Shown here: piece after piece, positions 8,392 through 15,046 of the stretch
Layout: every line of letters begins with the position of its first letter
Position numbering within the stretch: position 1 is the stretch's first letter
Virus record (IMG/VR): IMGVR_UViG_3300030389_000858
Coordinates: 1 to 21,379 of that record
From: a virus
Direction: 5' to 3' (one strand)
Length of the DNA: 21,379 bases
The notes under the pieces: generated by a model
What the model was told of the DNA's origin: nothing
What the model saw: only the letters and a program-made list of their open reading frames with translations
The model's database searches: none
Program-made: the position numbers and the translations under genes

Positions 8392-8737
8392 ACTTTTCTC
8401 CTTTCATATATGCTAGTGCTTTTTCTACACTTTCAATATTGTCACCAAGATTTCCCAATCCAAGGTTACAAGGATTGCACAACCAACCCCTAAACACTTT
8501 TGTTTCGTGACAGTGGTCAAAGACTAGCTTGCGCTCTTTACCACAGAGATCACAACACGTGGGTTTTGGAGGGGCATTCTTTTTTAGTTCTGCTACTACT
8601 CTTTCGTGTTCTCGTTGACAAGAGTTGCACGAAGTGTTCCGACTATTTTTATCTCCTGTTGCTCTTCTATACAATCTAAATTCACTAACTGGTTTTGTTA
8701 TATTACAATCTCTACAAGTAATCTCCTCCTCATCCAC
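8333..8737 (-). CDS. Endonuclease VII-type Holliday junction nuclease
   Basis: A 134-residue His-Me (beta-beta-alpha metal) nuclease. A zinc site is formed by C62, C65, C87 and C90, and the catalytic block is DHCH (D74, H75) with N91 after CNPC, matching T4 endonuclease VII (D40, H41, N62). An extra N-terminal zinc ribbon is visible (C8-x2-C11 and C37-x2-C40). The family cuts branched DNA: junctions, forks and mismatches. I chose the GTG at 8737 because AAAGGAGG (8751-8744) then lies six bases upstream; the GTG at 8743 directly abuts it. The last 19 codons overlap the RMF-like gene in another frame and probably form a non-conserved tail. The phage also encodes a T7-type junction nuclease (12568-13047). 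Confidence 0.85.
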   Translation of the reverse strand: MDEEEITCRDCNITKPVSEFRLYRRATGDKNSRNTSCNSCQREHERVVAELKKNAPPKPTCCDLCGKERKLVFDHCHETKVFRGWLCNPCNLGLGNLGDNIESVEKALAYMKGEKYEPKTSRRFSSWIRGVFSR

Positions 8738-8754
8738 TACCACCCTCCTTTCAT

Positions 8755-9024
8755 TTAAATTTTGTCAATTATACCTGCAGCTAAGATCGTGGCCCCAACT
8801 ACATTCAACAATAAGATGGCTCTATCATTCCACAAAAAGCCAACCCACCCCCAAAGAGATACGCCTATAAAGCTAAATGTCAAGTCTAATAGATTAGAAT
8901 AATCCATAGCCCTAATGGCAAAAGCAGACAAAAGAAACATGCTGGCAATCCACTTGATATACCACGTGATATCCTTATACGGTGTTACTTTATTGACGGT
9001 CTTCAAGCGTTCACCTGTTGTCAC
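8755..9024 (-). CDS. Small membrane protein with three predicted membrane segments
   Basis: An 89-residue protein with hydrophobic segments at about residues 22-41, 45-66 and 68-87, and a WNDRA motif between the second and third. I recall similar small membrane proteins near nucleotide-metabolism genes in marine phages, but no function is known to me. The listed start is a GTG at 9024 with only a weak AGGG upstream, overlapping the MazG stop region by 14 bases; a TTG at 9006 with AGGTGA upstream is a possible alternative that keeps all three segments. The stop is followed by the ribosome binding site of the endonuclease VII gene. A role in the host membrane, for example in lysis timing or exclusion, would be a guess. 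Confidence 0.65.
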   Translation of the reverse strand: MTTGERLKTVNKVTPYKDITWYIKWIASMFLLSAFAIRAMDYSNLLDLTFSFIGVSLWGWVGFLWNDRAILLLNVVGATILAAGIIDKI

Positions 9025-9373
9025 CTGACCCTGACAGAGTACCCCGTTTCTTTCTGTCAGCCAACTTCTCTAAATTCTTCTCCATGATATGACCCAAGTC
9101 CATGTCAAGTTCTTCGGCAAGGACAGCACAATACCACATCACATCTCCAATCTCATACGCAATCTGTGTACGCTTGTCTGCGTATTCTTTGCCAGTCAGG
9201 TAGCTGTGTGAAGTTTTACTTGCACCATCTCGTATAAACTTCTTGACTTTGTTAGCTATCTCACCTGCTTCTCCCGTGAGGCCAAGAGTAAGGTACTCCA
9301 TAGCCATATCTTTAGGAAAGATGGCCGTGTCACATGCAGCTAGTTGATACGCTTTAGCTGTGATGCCATACAT
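9011..9373 (-). CDS. MazG-like nucleotide pyrophosphohydrolase
   Basis: A 120-residue all-alpha NTP pyrophosphohydrolase. The magnesium-binding residues are E35 and E38 in LTGEAGE and E74 and D77 in YEIGD. The C-terminal LADRKKRGTLSGSGDNR stretch is typical of phage MazG-like proteins. The family hydrolyses (d)NTPs to monophosphates; in marine phages it has been linked to nucleotide recycling and to altering host ppGpp signalling, which is still debated. I chose the ATG at 9373 because AAGGAG (9385-9380) lies six bases upstream. The ATG at 9418 has no ribosome binding site and would only add 15 charged residues. The gene follows a conserved small protein and lies downstream of the ribonucleotide reductase, consistent with a nucleotide-pool operon. 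Confidence 0.9.
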   Translation of the reverse strand: MYGITAKAYQLAACDTAIFPKDMAMEYLTLGLTGEAGEIANKVKKFIRDGASKTSHSYLTGKEYADKRTQIAYEIGDVMWYCAVLAEELDMDLGHIMEKNLEKLADRKKRGTLSGSGDNR

Positions 9374-9423
9374 TGATTTCTCCTTCATCCATGTTTTAGC
9401 TTCTTGTTCTAAGTCCATTGTGA

Positions 9424-9639
9424 TTACCCATTTTTTGTGTCTTCAGGCCAGTGTCGTAGAATGGCGAGTCGATCTTCATGTACTGCTATCTTATCTAGTT
9501 CAGCTTGTATAGCTTCCATAATGTCAGAGTGTTCTCCAATACCTGCTGGATTAGCAAAGTACACGTCTATATTTGTTTTATGCAGGTGAATGTTAGCCAC
9601 GGCATGATTTTTTAAGGCTTGAACCATCTGTTGTTTCAT
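9424..9639 (-). CDS. Conserved small phage protein of unknown function
   Basis: A 71-residue protein with no membrane segment. It has a KNHAVANIHLHKTNIDVYFANP region, then GIGEHSD, then an acidic helix (IMEAIQAELDKIAVHEDRL). I recall close relatives as short conserved unknown proteins in marine cyanophages and other ocean phages. GGAGAAAGAGA precedes the ATG at 9639, giving a good ribosome binding site. It overlaps the 3' end of the GTG-started gene upstream by 47 bases. Two His and several Asp/Glu residues are visible, but no known catalytic pattern. Function unknown; its position between ribonucleotide reductase and MazG suggests a part in nucleotide metabolism only by association. Confidence 0.8.
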   Translation of the reverse strand: MKQQMVQALKNHAVANIHLHKTNIDVYFANPAGIGEHSDIMEAIQAELDKIAVHEDRLAILRHWPEDTKNG

Positions 9640-9772
9640 TCTCTTTCTCCTTTCTTTTCTTCATCCATTCATCGTAGCAAGGGTGATGAGGATGGGGATT
9701 GAACTGCACCCACCCATCACCACGTTTCCATGCTAAACTACTCTGCTTCTCTTGTCGAGTCTTTTTTACCAC
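9593..9772 (-). CDS. Small GTG-started basic protein, unknown function
   Basis: A 59-residue frame found by reading the gap after ribonucleotide reductase. It starts with GTG at 9772, seven bases after CCGGAG (9785-9780), and ends at TAA 9593. The protein has a compact central motif, WKRGDGWVQFNPHPHHPCYDEW, rich in aromatic and His residues and ending in a lysine-rich helix. Such a motif is unlikely in a chance frame and could bind a metal or nucleic acid. It overlaps the 36-residue frame upstream by 35 bases and the following conserved gene by 47 bases; its last dozen codons share DNA with that gene and are probably unconstrained. No family recognised. Confidence 0.6.
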   Translation of the reverse strand: MVKKTRQEKQSSLAWKRGDGWVQFNPHPHHPCYDEWMKKRKEKENETTDGSSLKKSCRG

Positions 9773-9848
9773 TTAAATACTCCGGTTGCTTTTGGAACTT
9801 GATAAATCTGCTTAGTAACTTTACTAGCATGTTAGCTATCTTGTCCAT
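9738..9848 (-). CDS. 36-residue peptide downstream of ribonucleotide reductase
   Basis: The ATG at 9848 shares a base with the ribonucleotide reductase stop (TAATG), so it could be translated by coupling; no separate ribosome binding site is visible. The product starts with an amphipathic helix (MDKIANMLVKLLSRFIKF) and ends in a charged tail. Its 3' part carries the ribosome binding site and start of the next gene. Unknown function; it could be a chance frame. Confidence 0.4.
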   Translation of the reverse strand: MDKIANMLVKLLSRFIKFQKQPEYLSGKKDSTREAE

Positions 9849-11809
9849 TACGCTGCGTTCAAGTCCACTACCTCACATACACCAGCAGTGCAAGCCAACT
9901 CTCGTCCACCAGACGTAGTGTCCTCCTTTTCAAACTCGCGAAGCTTGTCCCAGTTAACATTTTTGGGCATTTTTGTCAAGAGGTCTTCGTAAGTTTCTTT
10001 GTCTATATCTTGATAGACGGCTTGTTGATACACGAAGTCACTGAACGGCAAGAAGCTAATGCCTGAAACTTCATCAAAGTGTTCGTACACCCACGCCCCT
10101 ACTTCCATCCATTCGTCGTCTTTGACACTAATTGTGACAGAGGGTTTGTGTTCACACCAGTGACGCTGATAGGTAAGCCACAATTCAAGCTGTTCAATGG
10201 CAGACATATCATATCGTGTTACTGCCCCAATAGGCGACTGCATTGGAAAACTAAATACAGTAGTGCTATCTGGCTTTGTTACATCTGGTTCTGCAGGAAT
10301 GCCTTCAGAAACAAGGAACTGTGTGATAGGGTCTTTGTTATCGCCACGCACCGTGCGAATATAGTACGGATTGTGACGGGCATGGATGCCCGACGCGCTG
10401 TCTACAAGTTGGGACACCGTACCTGACGGCTTTACGCATGTAATCGCTGTGGACCGTGGGATATCCAAATCTCGTGCGATTTCTTTGTTGGTCATCACAG
10501 CCACGAGTTTTAGTGCCTCAAGGGTTGCAGCAATATTCTTACCCAAGTGTGCCGACTTACCAGACATAAGTTGATTATCCATAATACCTGTCAATGACAC
10601 GCCAAGCAGACGCTCTTCCTCTGTATTCTTTTTCCATACGCTACGCAAATATTTAAAGTCAGTCAACGTAGATTGATATGTGCCAAGAATTGTAGCCAGA
10701 CGTACTTTTTGATTCAGGCTTTGCTGTGTATCAGACGCACGTACAACAACCTCAGACAGATTACAAAACTGATATGGGCGCAATATAATTTCGCTACACG
10801 GGTTGCACCCAAAGTTGTGTTCTGGATCACGACGGCCATTCTTAGCTGCCTGTTTCTTGGACGCCTGTCGATTAAATATTCCACGCTCACCGGAATGACT
10901 TTCGTATAGTGACAACCACTCACGCATAAATGTACCCATCTGTGGTTTCTCGTCGTAAGCCACACTATTGTTTGCAAGTGAACGCTGACCATCTCTGTAG
11001 ATATTTTTCTCAGGTTCGTCCCACCACACACCAGACTTAGCATGAGCCATCTGGTCATCATTCAGATCAGACAGACTTATAAGTGCGCTACGTCGTACAC
11101 CACCCACAACAACGACTTCACCAATTTTACACATGATGTCGTGACACTCCAAGGGGGAGAGGCGGCGTCCAACGGCATTCTTAAATTTCTGAATACAGAA
11201 TCTAAACAACTCCTCCAACGGGGCTGGGCCACTAGCACGTCCACCAAATGTCTTTAGACGTGCGCCAGCAGGACGGACCTTGCTGACATCCCACTTCGGG
11301 ATTTTCCCTGCGTACAGGAGAGATATAAGTTCGCGCAGAGCATTGGCCCAGCCTGGACGAGAATCGCCAACCTTGATGAGCGTATCGGTTTCATTCATCT
11401 CTTCGTTGACGATAGGTAGCTTCTCTACATTATGTCTCTCCACAGAGAAGCCCACACCAGTGCCACACATGAGGATATACATCGTCTCATCGAATGCACG
11501 AGGACTATCCACTGGTACGTAGGAGCAATTGTAACCACCGACGTGACAACGGTCAAGCGCAGGACCGGCAGTCATCAATGCTCTCATGCTAGGCATGATG
11601 TCTTGGTTAAGCACAGCCTCTTCAAGTTCAGCACGAAGTATGTCATCCATTACATAATTGTGCTTTTTATACAGAAAGCCGTGCATATAATCAAAGTAAC
11701 GAGATACTGTTTCCGGCCACGTCTCACGACGTTGCTCATCCTCTTTCCATCTCGCATATCTGGAAAGAGCAATAAAATTTTGATAGTCCGTTGGCAAATA
11801 ATTACTCAT
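9848..11809 (-). CDS. nrdJ: Class II (B12-dependent) monomeric ribonucleoside-triphosphate reductase
   Basis: A 653-residue enzyme that makes deoxyribonucleotides from ribonucleotides with adenosylcobalamin as radical source, so it works with or without oxygen. It matches the Lactobacillus leichmannii RTPR type: C95 in NCSYVPV and C349 in QFCNLSE would be the redox pair, C338 and E340 in NPCSE the radical cysteine and general base (spacing C338 to C349 is 11, as in RTPR C408 to C419), and C640/C645 in CTAGVC the C-terminal reductant pair. The length is below the 739 of RTPR; part of the loss lies between C95 and C338, so allosteric control may differ. GGAG lies seven bases before the ATG. Dependence on host cobalamin is inferred. 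The gene heads a nucleotide-pool segment with MazG. Confidence 0.93.
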   Translation of the reverse strand: MSNYLPTDYQNFIALSRYARWKEDEQRRETWPETVSRYFDYMHGFLYKKHNYVMDDILRAELEEAVLNQDIMPSMRALMTAGPALDRCHVGGYNCSYVPVDSPRAFDETMYILMCGTGVGFSVERHNVEKLPIVNEEMNETDTLIKVGDSRPGWANALRELISLLYAGKIPKWDVSKVRPAGARLKTFGGRASGPAPLEELFRFCIQKFKNAVGRRLSPLECHDIMCKIGEVVVVGGVRRSALISLSDLNDDQMAHAKSGVWWDEPEKNIYRDGQRSLANNSVAYDEKPQMGTFMREWLSLYESHSGERGIFNRQASKKQAAKNGRRDPEHNFGCNPCSEIILRPYQFCNLSEVVVRASDTQQSLNQKVRLATILGTYQSTLTDFKYLRSVWKKNTEEERLLGVSLTGIMDNQLMSGKSAHLGKNIAATLEALKLVAVMTNKEIARDLDIPRSTAITCVKPSGTVSQLVDSASGIHARHNPYYIRTVRGDNKDPITQFLVSEGIPAEPDVTKPDSTTVFSFPMQSPIGAVTRYDMSAIEQLELWLTYQRHWCEHKPSVTISVKDDEWMEVGAWVYEHFDEVSGISFLPFSDFVYQQAVYQDIDKETYEDLLTKMPKNVNWDKLREFEKEDTTSGGRELACTAGVCEVVDLNAA

Positions 11810-11813
11810 CGTT

Positions 11814-11972
11814 TCACTCCGTTGTTACCTTTATATGTTTGACTGCTACACCTTCCATCTCGTGAAAGTAGTCTTCTAAACTTTCTTCTAATTCTTCTGT
11901 AGGATTCTCATCCGCTGGCATAGGATACTCTTCGGGGTCCAGCATTAGATGAGCATAAACTTTAACTCTCAT
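11814..11972 (-). CDS. Conserved small acidic phage protein
   Basis: A 52-residue protein starting MRVKVYAHLMLDPEEYPMPA, followed by an acidic helix and a C-terminal strand ending VKHIKVTTE. I recall similar short proteins near ribonucleotide reductase and DUF3310 genes in marine phages. The ATG at 11972 overlaps the end of the DUF3310 gene by 11 bases and has GAGGG eight bases upstream; the longer frame starting at 12008 would lie wholly inside the upstream gene. No catalytic motif is visible. The beta-alpha-beta pattern could be a small ferredoxin-like fold, but this is speculation. Confidence 0.7.
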   Translation of the reverse strand: MRVKVYAHLMLDPEEYPMPADENPTEELEESLEDYFHEMEGVAVKHIKVTTE

Positions 11973-12237
11973 CGTAATATCCCTCAACCTCCTTAATAAG
12001 TTCGTCAAGGTACCAACGAGCTTTCTTCAAATCTTCTGTTCCGTTCTTGTAGCGATAACGCCACAGGTACTTTAGAATATTTCCCTGTAAGTAGTATTCA
12101 AATCCATCACCAGTTACAGCGCGAAGGGCATCAATACACTCAATGCCAGCTTTGTTGTAATGTGGTGGGCTATTTACCATGTCAGCCTGCTTTGCTGCTT
12201 GGCGCATGTATTCTTCATGTCTTAGCTGTGTCATCAT
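11962..12237 (-). CDS. DUF3310 protein (T7 gp1.7-like nucleotide kinase family)
   Basis: A 91-residue protein. After about 20 leading residues it shows the DUF3310 pattern: VNSPPHYN (21-28), GIECIDALRA, then LQGNILKYLWRYRYKNG (50-66) and DLKKARWYLDELI. T7 gp1.7, which belongs to this group, phosphorylates dGMP and dTMP; a similar role here fits the neighbouring ribonucleotide reductase but is inferred. Two tandem ATG codons lie at 12237 and 12234, with GGGGAGG just upstream, and the upstream gene's TGA overlaps them, so translation is probably coupled. The C terminus overlaps the next small gene by 11 bases. Confidence 0.85.
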   Translation of the reverse strand: MMTQLRHEEYMRQAAKQADMVNSPPHYNKAGIECIDALRAVTGDGFEYYLQGNILKYLWRYRYKNGTEDLKKARWYLDELIKEVEGYYDES

Positions 12238-12590
12238 GCCTCCCCTTTCGTTTTTGTTGTAAATGTTAGACGAACTACATTACCATCTTCTTGTTCAATA
12301 ATAACCTCGTCCTCATCATCAGAAGGGTCATCTCCCCCCCAAAAATCTTCAGAGTTCTCTTCTACATATTTGTAAAGCTGTTCACGAATATATTCGTCTT
12401 GTTCCATAACAGGAAGAGAGGCGAGGATCATCATAACAAATAATTCCATACCACGATACACCTCTTCTGTCAACTGATTATCAGAAGAAGTTATGACAGA
12501 TACAGACGCATCTCCTGTCCAGCCCCCTTGTTTTGTAAAGGTAGGCCGTACTCTAATTACAAAGTCTTCATTTTCTATTGGTCCGTCCAC
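12234..12590 (-). CDS. Acidic protein of unknown function
   Basis: A 118-residue protein with a beta-rich N-terminal half (DFVIRVRPTFTKQGGWTGDASVSV is the clearest region, given here by type: alternating strand residues around residues 9-33), a hydrophobic helix (about 47-62, MELFVMMILASLP) and an acidic segment (about 79-100) before a final strand. I do not recognise a family. The start is a GTG at 12590 with GGAG six bases upstream; it overlaps the endonuclease I gene by 23 bases and the DUF3310 gene by four. No zinc or nuclease motif is visible. Unknown function. Confidence 0.7.
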   Translation of the reverse strand: MDGPIENEDFVIRVRPTFTKQGGWTGDASVSVITSSDNQLTEEVYRGMELFVMMILASLPVMEQDEYIREQLYKYVEENSEDFWGGDDPSDDEDEVIIEQEDGNVVRLTFTTKTKGEA

Positions 12591-13047
12591 GATACACTCC
12601 TTTCTTTTTTGTGCCTGTGAAGGCGATAAACTTTGGATGTTTATTTTTCCCCTTCTCCTTCAGCCAATCTTCTGGAATGATCCTATCGTAATATCGGAAG
12701 TCATGTTTATGACACCATTCTGCGTATGAAGATTTTGCTCCTTTTCTTAGTTTACGACGACTGTTTTCAAAAACAAAACGTATATCCAGTTTCGGATGTT
12801 GCTTTTTAATAGCCAAATGTTTTCGCCTATCAGCAGCAGTAAAGACACCTTTTGTTTCTATAATTATACCATTGTGCAGCACGAAGTCTGGTGTATAAGT
12901 TCTGTATGCTAGGTCTTCCCACTCAATCTTAATACCTTCATATATAAATTTTATCTTGAGTTCTGTCAGCTTTTCACTGACGGAAAGTTCTAGCCCACTT
13001 CTATACCCGTACTTACGCGCTGCACGAAATCGTTTGTTGTTAAACAC
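12568..13047 (-). CDS. Endonuclease I, T7 gp3-type Holliday junction resolvase
   Basis: A 159-residue nuclease of the PD-(D/E)XK class. The four catalytic residues line up with T7 endonuclease I: E20 in SGLE, D54 in TPDF, E64 and K66 in ETKG (T7: E20, D55, E65, K67), with the typical DRRKHL and IRFVFEN blocks following. It resolves branched DNA formed in replication and recombination and may help degrade host DNA. The start is a GTG at 13047 overlapping the previous TAG (TAGTG), with no strong ribosome binding site, so translation is probably coupled. The C-terminal 30 residues are lysine-rich. It is the second junction-cutting enzyme in this window besides the endonuclease VII-type gene. Confidence 0.9.
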   Translation of the reverse strand: MFNNKRFRAARKYGYRSGLELSVSEKLTELKIKFIYEGIKIEWEDLAYRTYTPDFVLHNGIIIETKGVFTAADRRKHLAIKKQHPKLDIRFVFENSRRKLRKGAKSSYAEWCHKHDFRYYDRIIPEDWLKEKGKNKHPKFIAFTGTKKKGVYRGRTNRK

Positions 13048-13265
13048 TAACTATTTACCCACTGAGCAAGACGATGTGTGCGAAAGGGGTCACGATACCC
13101 TAGTGCTTTGAGTTCTTCACGAAGGACTTTATCTGCTTCATTACGTGCATCAATCGCCGCTCTGAGTCCTGCTGTCCTGAGTTCTCTATACTCTTTGCGA
13201 AGTTCTGCCAAATGCTGTTCAGCATCTTTAATTTGTTCAGCAAGTGCTTCAATATCATTCTCCAT
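13047..13265 (-). CDS. Small coiled-coil protein
   Basis: A 72-residue, highly charged protein. Residues about 1-55 form one long predicted helix with heptad spacing of Leu, Ile and Ala (IEALAEQIKDAEQHLAEL and onward), followed by a basic segment (GYRDPFRTHRLAQW). GGAG precedes the ATG at 13265 by seven bases, and the gene overlaps the exonuclease end by 11 bases. Its place between exonuclease and endonuclease I suggests a partner or regulator in DNA processing, but there is no motif to prove it. Confidence 0.7.
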   Translation of the reverse strand: MENDIEALAEQIKDAEQHLAELRKEYRELRTAGLRAAIDARNEADKVLREELKALGYRDPFRTHRLAQWVNS

Positions 13266-14124
13266 CTTTTTTCTCCTCTATTAGTTCTGCATAATAAACC
13301 AGCTTCGGTTCTTTGGCTTTTGACTTTACAGCTGGTAATTGTTTTAGATTAGGCCAACAAGCGTGTCTGTAATCACAAAACGTACATTCTTTGCACAAGA
13401 CTTTGTTACCTGTCTCTTTGCCTCTGAATGTTTCAACTTCTAAATCATAGCTACGCTCAAACTTATTAGCTTTAAGTTTGTCGGCAACGTCTTCAATCTT
13501 TTTGATTTCAGACTCTATGTCAATGTCAGCAGGGACATACTTAAATTGTCCATTTGCTTTATTAATAACCCACCAACCACCTGGTTTTTGACCTGTGGCT
13601 TTTGCGTATCCTGCAAGCTGACCAACATAACCAAACGCATCATTGTCCTTCAACACCTCGTATGAGGCAAACTTATTCTTGTAGGACCAGTCAGACGCTG
13701 ACTTAATATCATCAACAGCACCATCAATTACAAGATCAAACGTGCCATCAATGTTTACATTTTTTGCATTTAGAGTGACTTTCTCAGAGTCAATGTACTC
13801 GACCTCTGCCTCTTTCAACAGACCTTTAAATATAGCTTCGATGATATCACCAAGAAGCATATTCATTATAAAAGTTGTGGGTTTGGGTATTGCTGTTTCT
13901 GGTTTGTTTTTTTCAAACCAAAGCTGGCAGTATGGTCTGCCAACATTGGACATGCGTAGCTTGAATGGTCTTCGTTTACCACGCCCAAATTGACGCAGCA
14001 CGGCATCTTGAACATCTCGCCCTATCTGTATAGCAGTAAACTTTGAGAACCCTGCCTTTCCATTTACGACGCGATCAAGATAACCATGCAACGCTAATTC
14101 TGCTGGATGATTAAGATTCGTCAA
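13255..14124 (-). CDS. Cas4/RecB-like PD-(D/E)XK exonuclease with iron-sulphur cysteines
   Basis: A 289-residue nuclease. Catalytic features: an acidic block IDGTFDLVID (about 125-134), the D-x-K core DDIKSA (D139, K141) and the RecB-type Q-x3-Y motif QLAGY (169-173). Cysteines C247, C250 and C256 (CTFC then C after five residues), together with C66 in GRPYCQLWF, match the 4Fe-4S arrangement of Cas4/AddB nucleases; C244 is an alternative ligand. The open frame extends to 14235, but that part lies inside the upstream gene. I prefer the TTG at 14124, nine bases after GAGG, giving a 14-base overlap; CTG at 14130 is possible. It follows the putative ssDNA-binding gene, suggesting joint action in recombination or DNA processing. 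Confidence 0.85.
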   Translation of the reverse strand: MTNLNHPAELALHGYLDRVVNGKAGFSKFTAIQIGRDVQDAVLRQFGRGKRRPFKLRMSNVGRPYCQLWFEKNKPETAIPKPTTFIMNMLLGDIIEAIFKGLLKEAEVEYIDSEKVTLNAKNVNIDGTFDLVIDGAVDDIKSASDWSYKNKFASYEVLKDNDAFGYVGQLAGYAKATGQKPGGWWVINKANGQFKYVPADIDIESEIKKIEDVADKLKANKFERSYDLEVETFRGKETGNKVLCKECTFCDYRHACWPNLKQLPAVKSKAKEPKLVYYAELIEEKKDGE

Positions 14125-14983
14125 CGTCAGCCACCTCAACAGTGATAAAATCATCAGCCTCTTCAGAGACAGGAGTGTCATCCTGATACGACTTGTCCCA
14201 CTCGTCCATGACCCACTTATTATGACCTTCAACATTCTGCATAAACTCTGTCAGAAGTTGCTTGTCATCGTTGTCTATCTCAAAGACAGTGGACTCGTCC
14301 CAATCAACCATTGGTACAAAATATGAGTAGCCTGTTTGTAAGTCACGCTTTGCAGTGGTAACAATCCAAGGGTGGCTCATAAGCAACCTCTGCTTTCTTC
14401 CAAGTTGAGAGATGGCAGTGCCAATATTCTTGTAGCCCTCTTTGGTATCAACATCCCAGACAAATGGAAGGTCTTCGATGTCCATTGCATCACCCTCTTT
14501 GGTAACACCGGACATACTGACTGTGCCGTATAGTACACGAGTGCGCTTGATCGTACGGATCAGTGTTTTCATATCTTCAGACAACGCACTAAAATCTTTA
14601 ATATAACCACTAGGCTTGCCACAGTTAAAGGTACCGAAGTTATCTTTCAGATCAATGTCAAGATTATTTGCCATGACAGTTTTCTGATACACACCCTTAT
14701 CATTATCATAACGCTGATACATGAAGCGTTGCAGGAATGGGCGAATAACTACACTATCAGCAAATACAGATTGTTTCTCCCCATTATCCAAAGCCATAGA
14801 ACCAGCAGATACTAGTTCTGCCTTGATCGTCTTACCATTAACTTCAGCGTCACCCATGATAGCTTGCTTTACGATACGAAGACGAGATAGACCACTCTTC
14901 TTCTCTTGCGTGTCATACGCAGTACCCATCATCTCAGCCATAGCTGCATAGTTATTGGCATCAATAGTTGTTAGTTCACTCAT
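14111..14983 (-). CDS. Putative single-stranded DNA-binding protein (acidic-tailed)
   Basis: A 290-residue protein without a recognised signature. The N-terminal two thirds alternate strands and polar loops; several aromatic and basic positions are visible around residues 80-110 (RPFLQRFMYQRYD) and 190-225. The last 30 residues are strongly acidic (SEEADDF, then EVADVDES), resembling the protein-docking tails of phage ssDNA-binding proteins such as T7 gp2.5. It lies between polymerase and exonuclease, where such a protein is expected, and no other candidate occurs in the window. GGAG lies eight bases before the ATG, and a sigma70-type promoter lies just upstream. The function is inference from tail and position; a recombination mediator would fit equally. 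Confidence 0.55.
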   Translation of the reverse strand: MSELTTIDANNYAAMAEMMGTAYDTQEKKSGLSRLRIVKQAIMGDAEVNGKTIKAELVSAGSMALDNGEKQSVFADSVVIRPFLQRFMYQRYDNDKGVYQKTVMANNLDIDLKDNFGTFNCGKPSGYIKDFSALSEDMKTLIRTIKRTRVLYGTVSMSGVTKEGDAMDIEDLPFVWDVDTKEGYKNIGTAISQLGRKQRLLMSHPWIVTTAKRDLQTGYSYFVPMVDWDESTVFEIDNDDKQLLTEFMQNVEGHNKWVMDEWDKSYQDDTPVSEEADDFITVEVADVDES

Positions 14984-15017
14984 ATATAGAACTCCTTTCC
15001 GTTAAGTTAGACGCGCA

Positions 15018-15046
15018 GTTATATCACACAACGTCTTTCGTGTCAA
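15018..15046 (-). promoter_or_regulatory. Sigma70-type promoter at the end of the polymerase gene
   Basis: On the - strand TTGACA (15046-15041) is followed by a 17-base spacer and TATAAC (15023-15018): a perfect -35 and five of six -10 bases at ideal spacing. The -35 lies in the last polymerase codons and the spacer ends with the stop. Transcription would start near 15011, about 28 bases before the ATG of the acidic-tailed gene. Confidence 0.75.

Noticed and set aside
9374-9418. Longer MazG-like protein starting at 9418
   Set aside because: No ribosome binding site is visible there, whereas AAGGAG is ideally placed for the ATG at 9373.
13865-13870. TATAAT on the - strand inside the exonuclease gene
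   Set aside because: No acceptable -35 lies 15-19 bases upstream, so it is probably chance in AT-rich coding DNA.
14125-14235. N-terminal extension of the exonuclease
   Set aside because: It would lie completely inside the acidic-tailed gene and reads as Leu/Ser/Arg-rich sequence unlike the rest of the protein.
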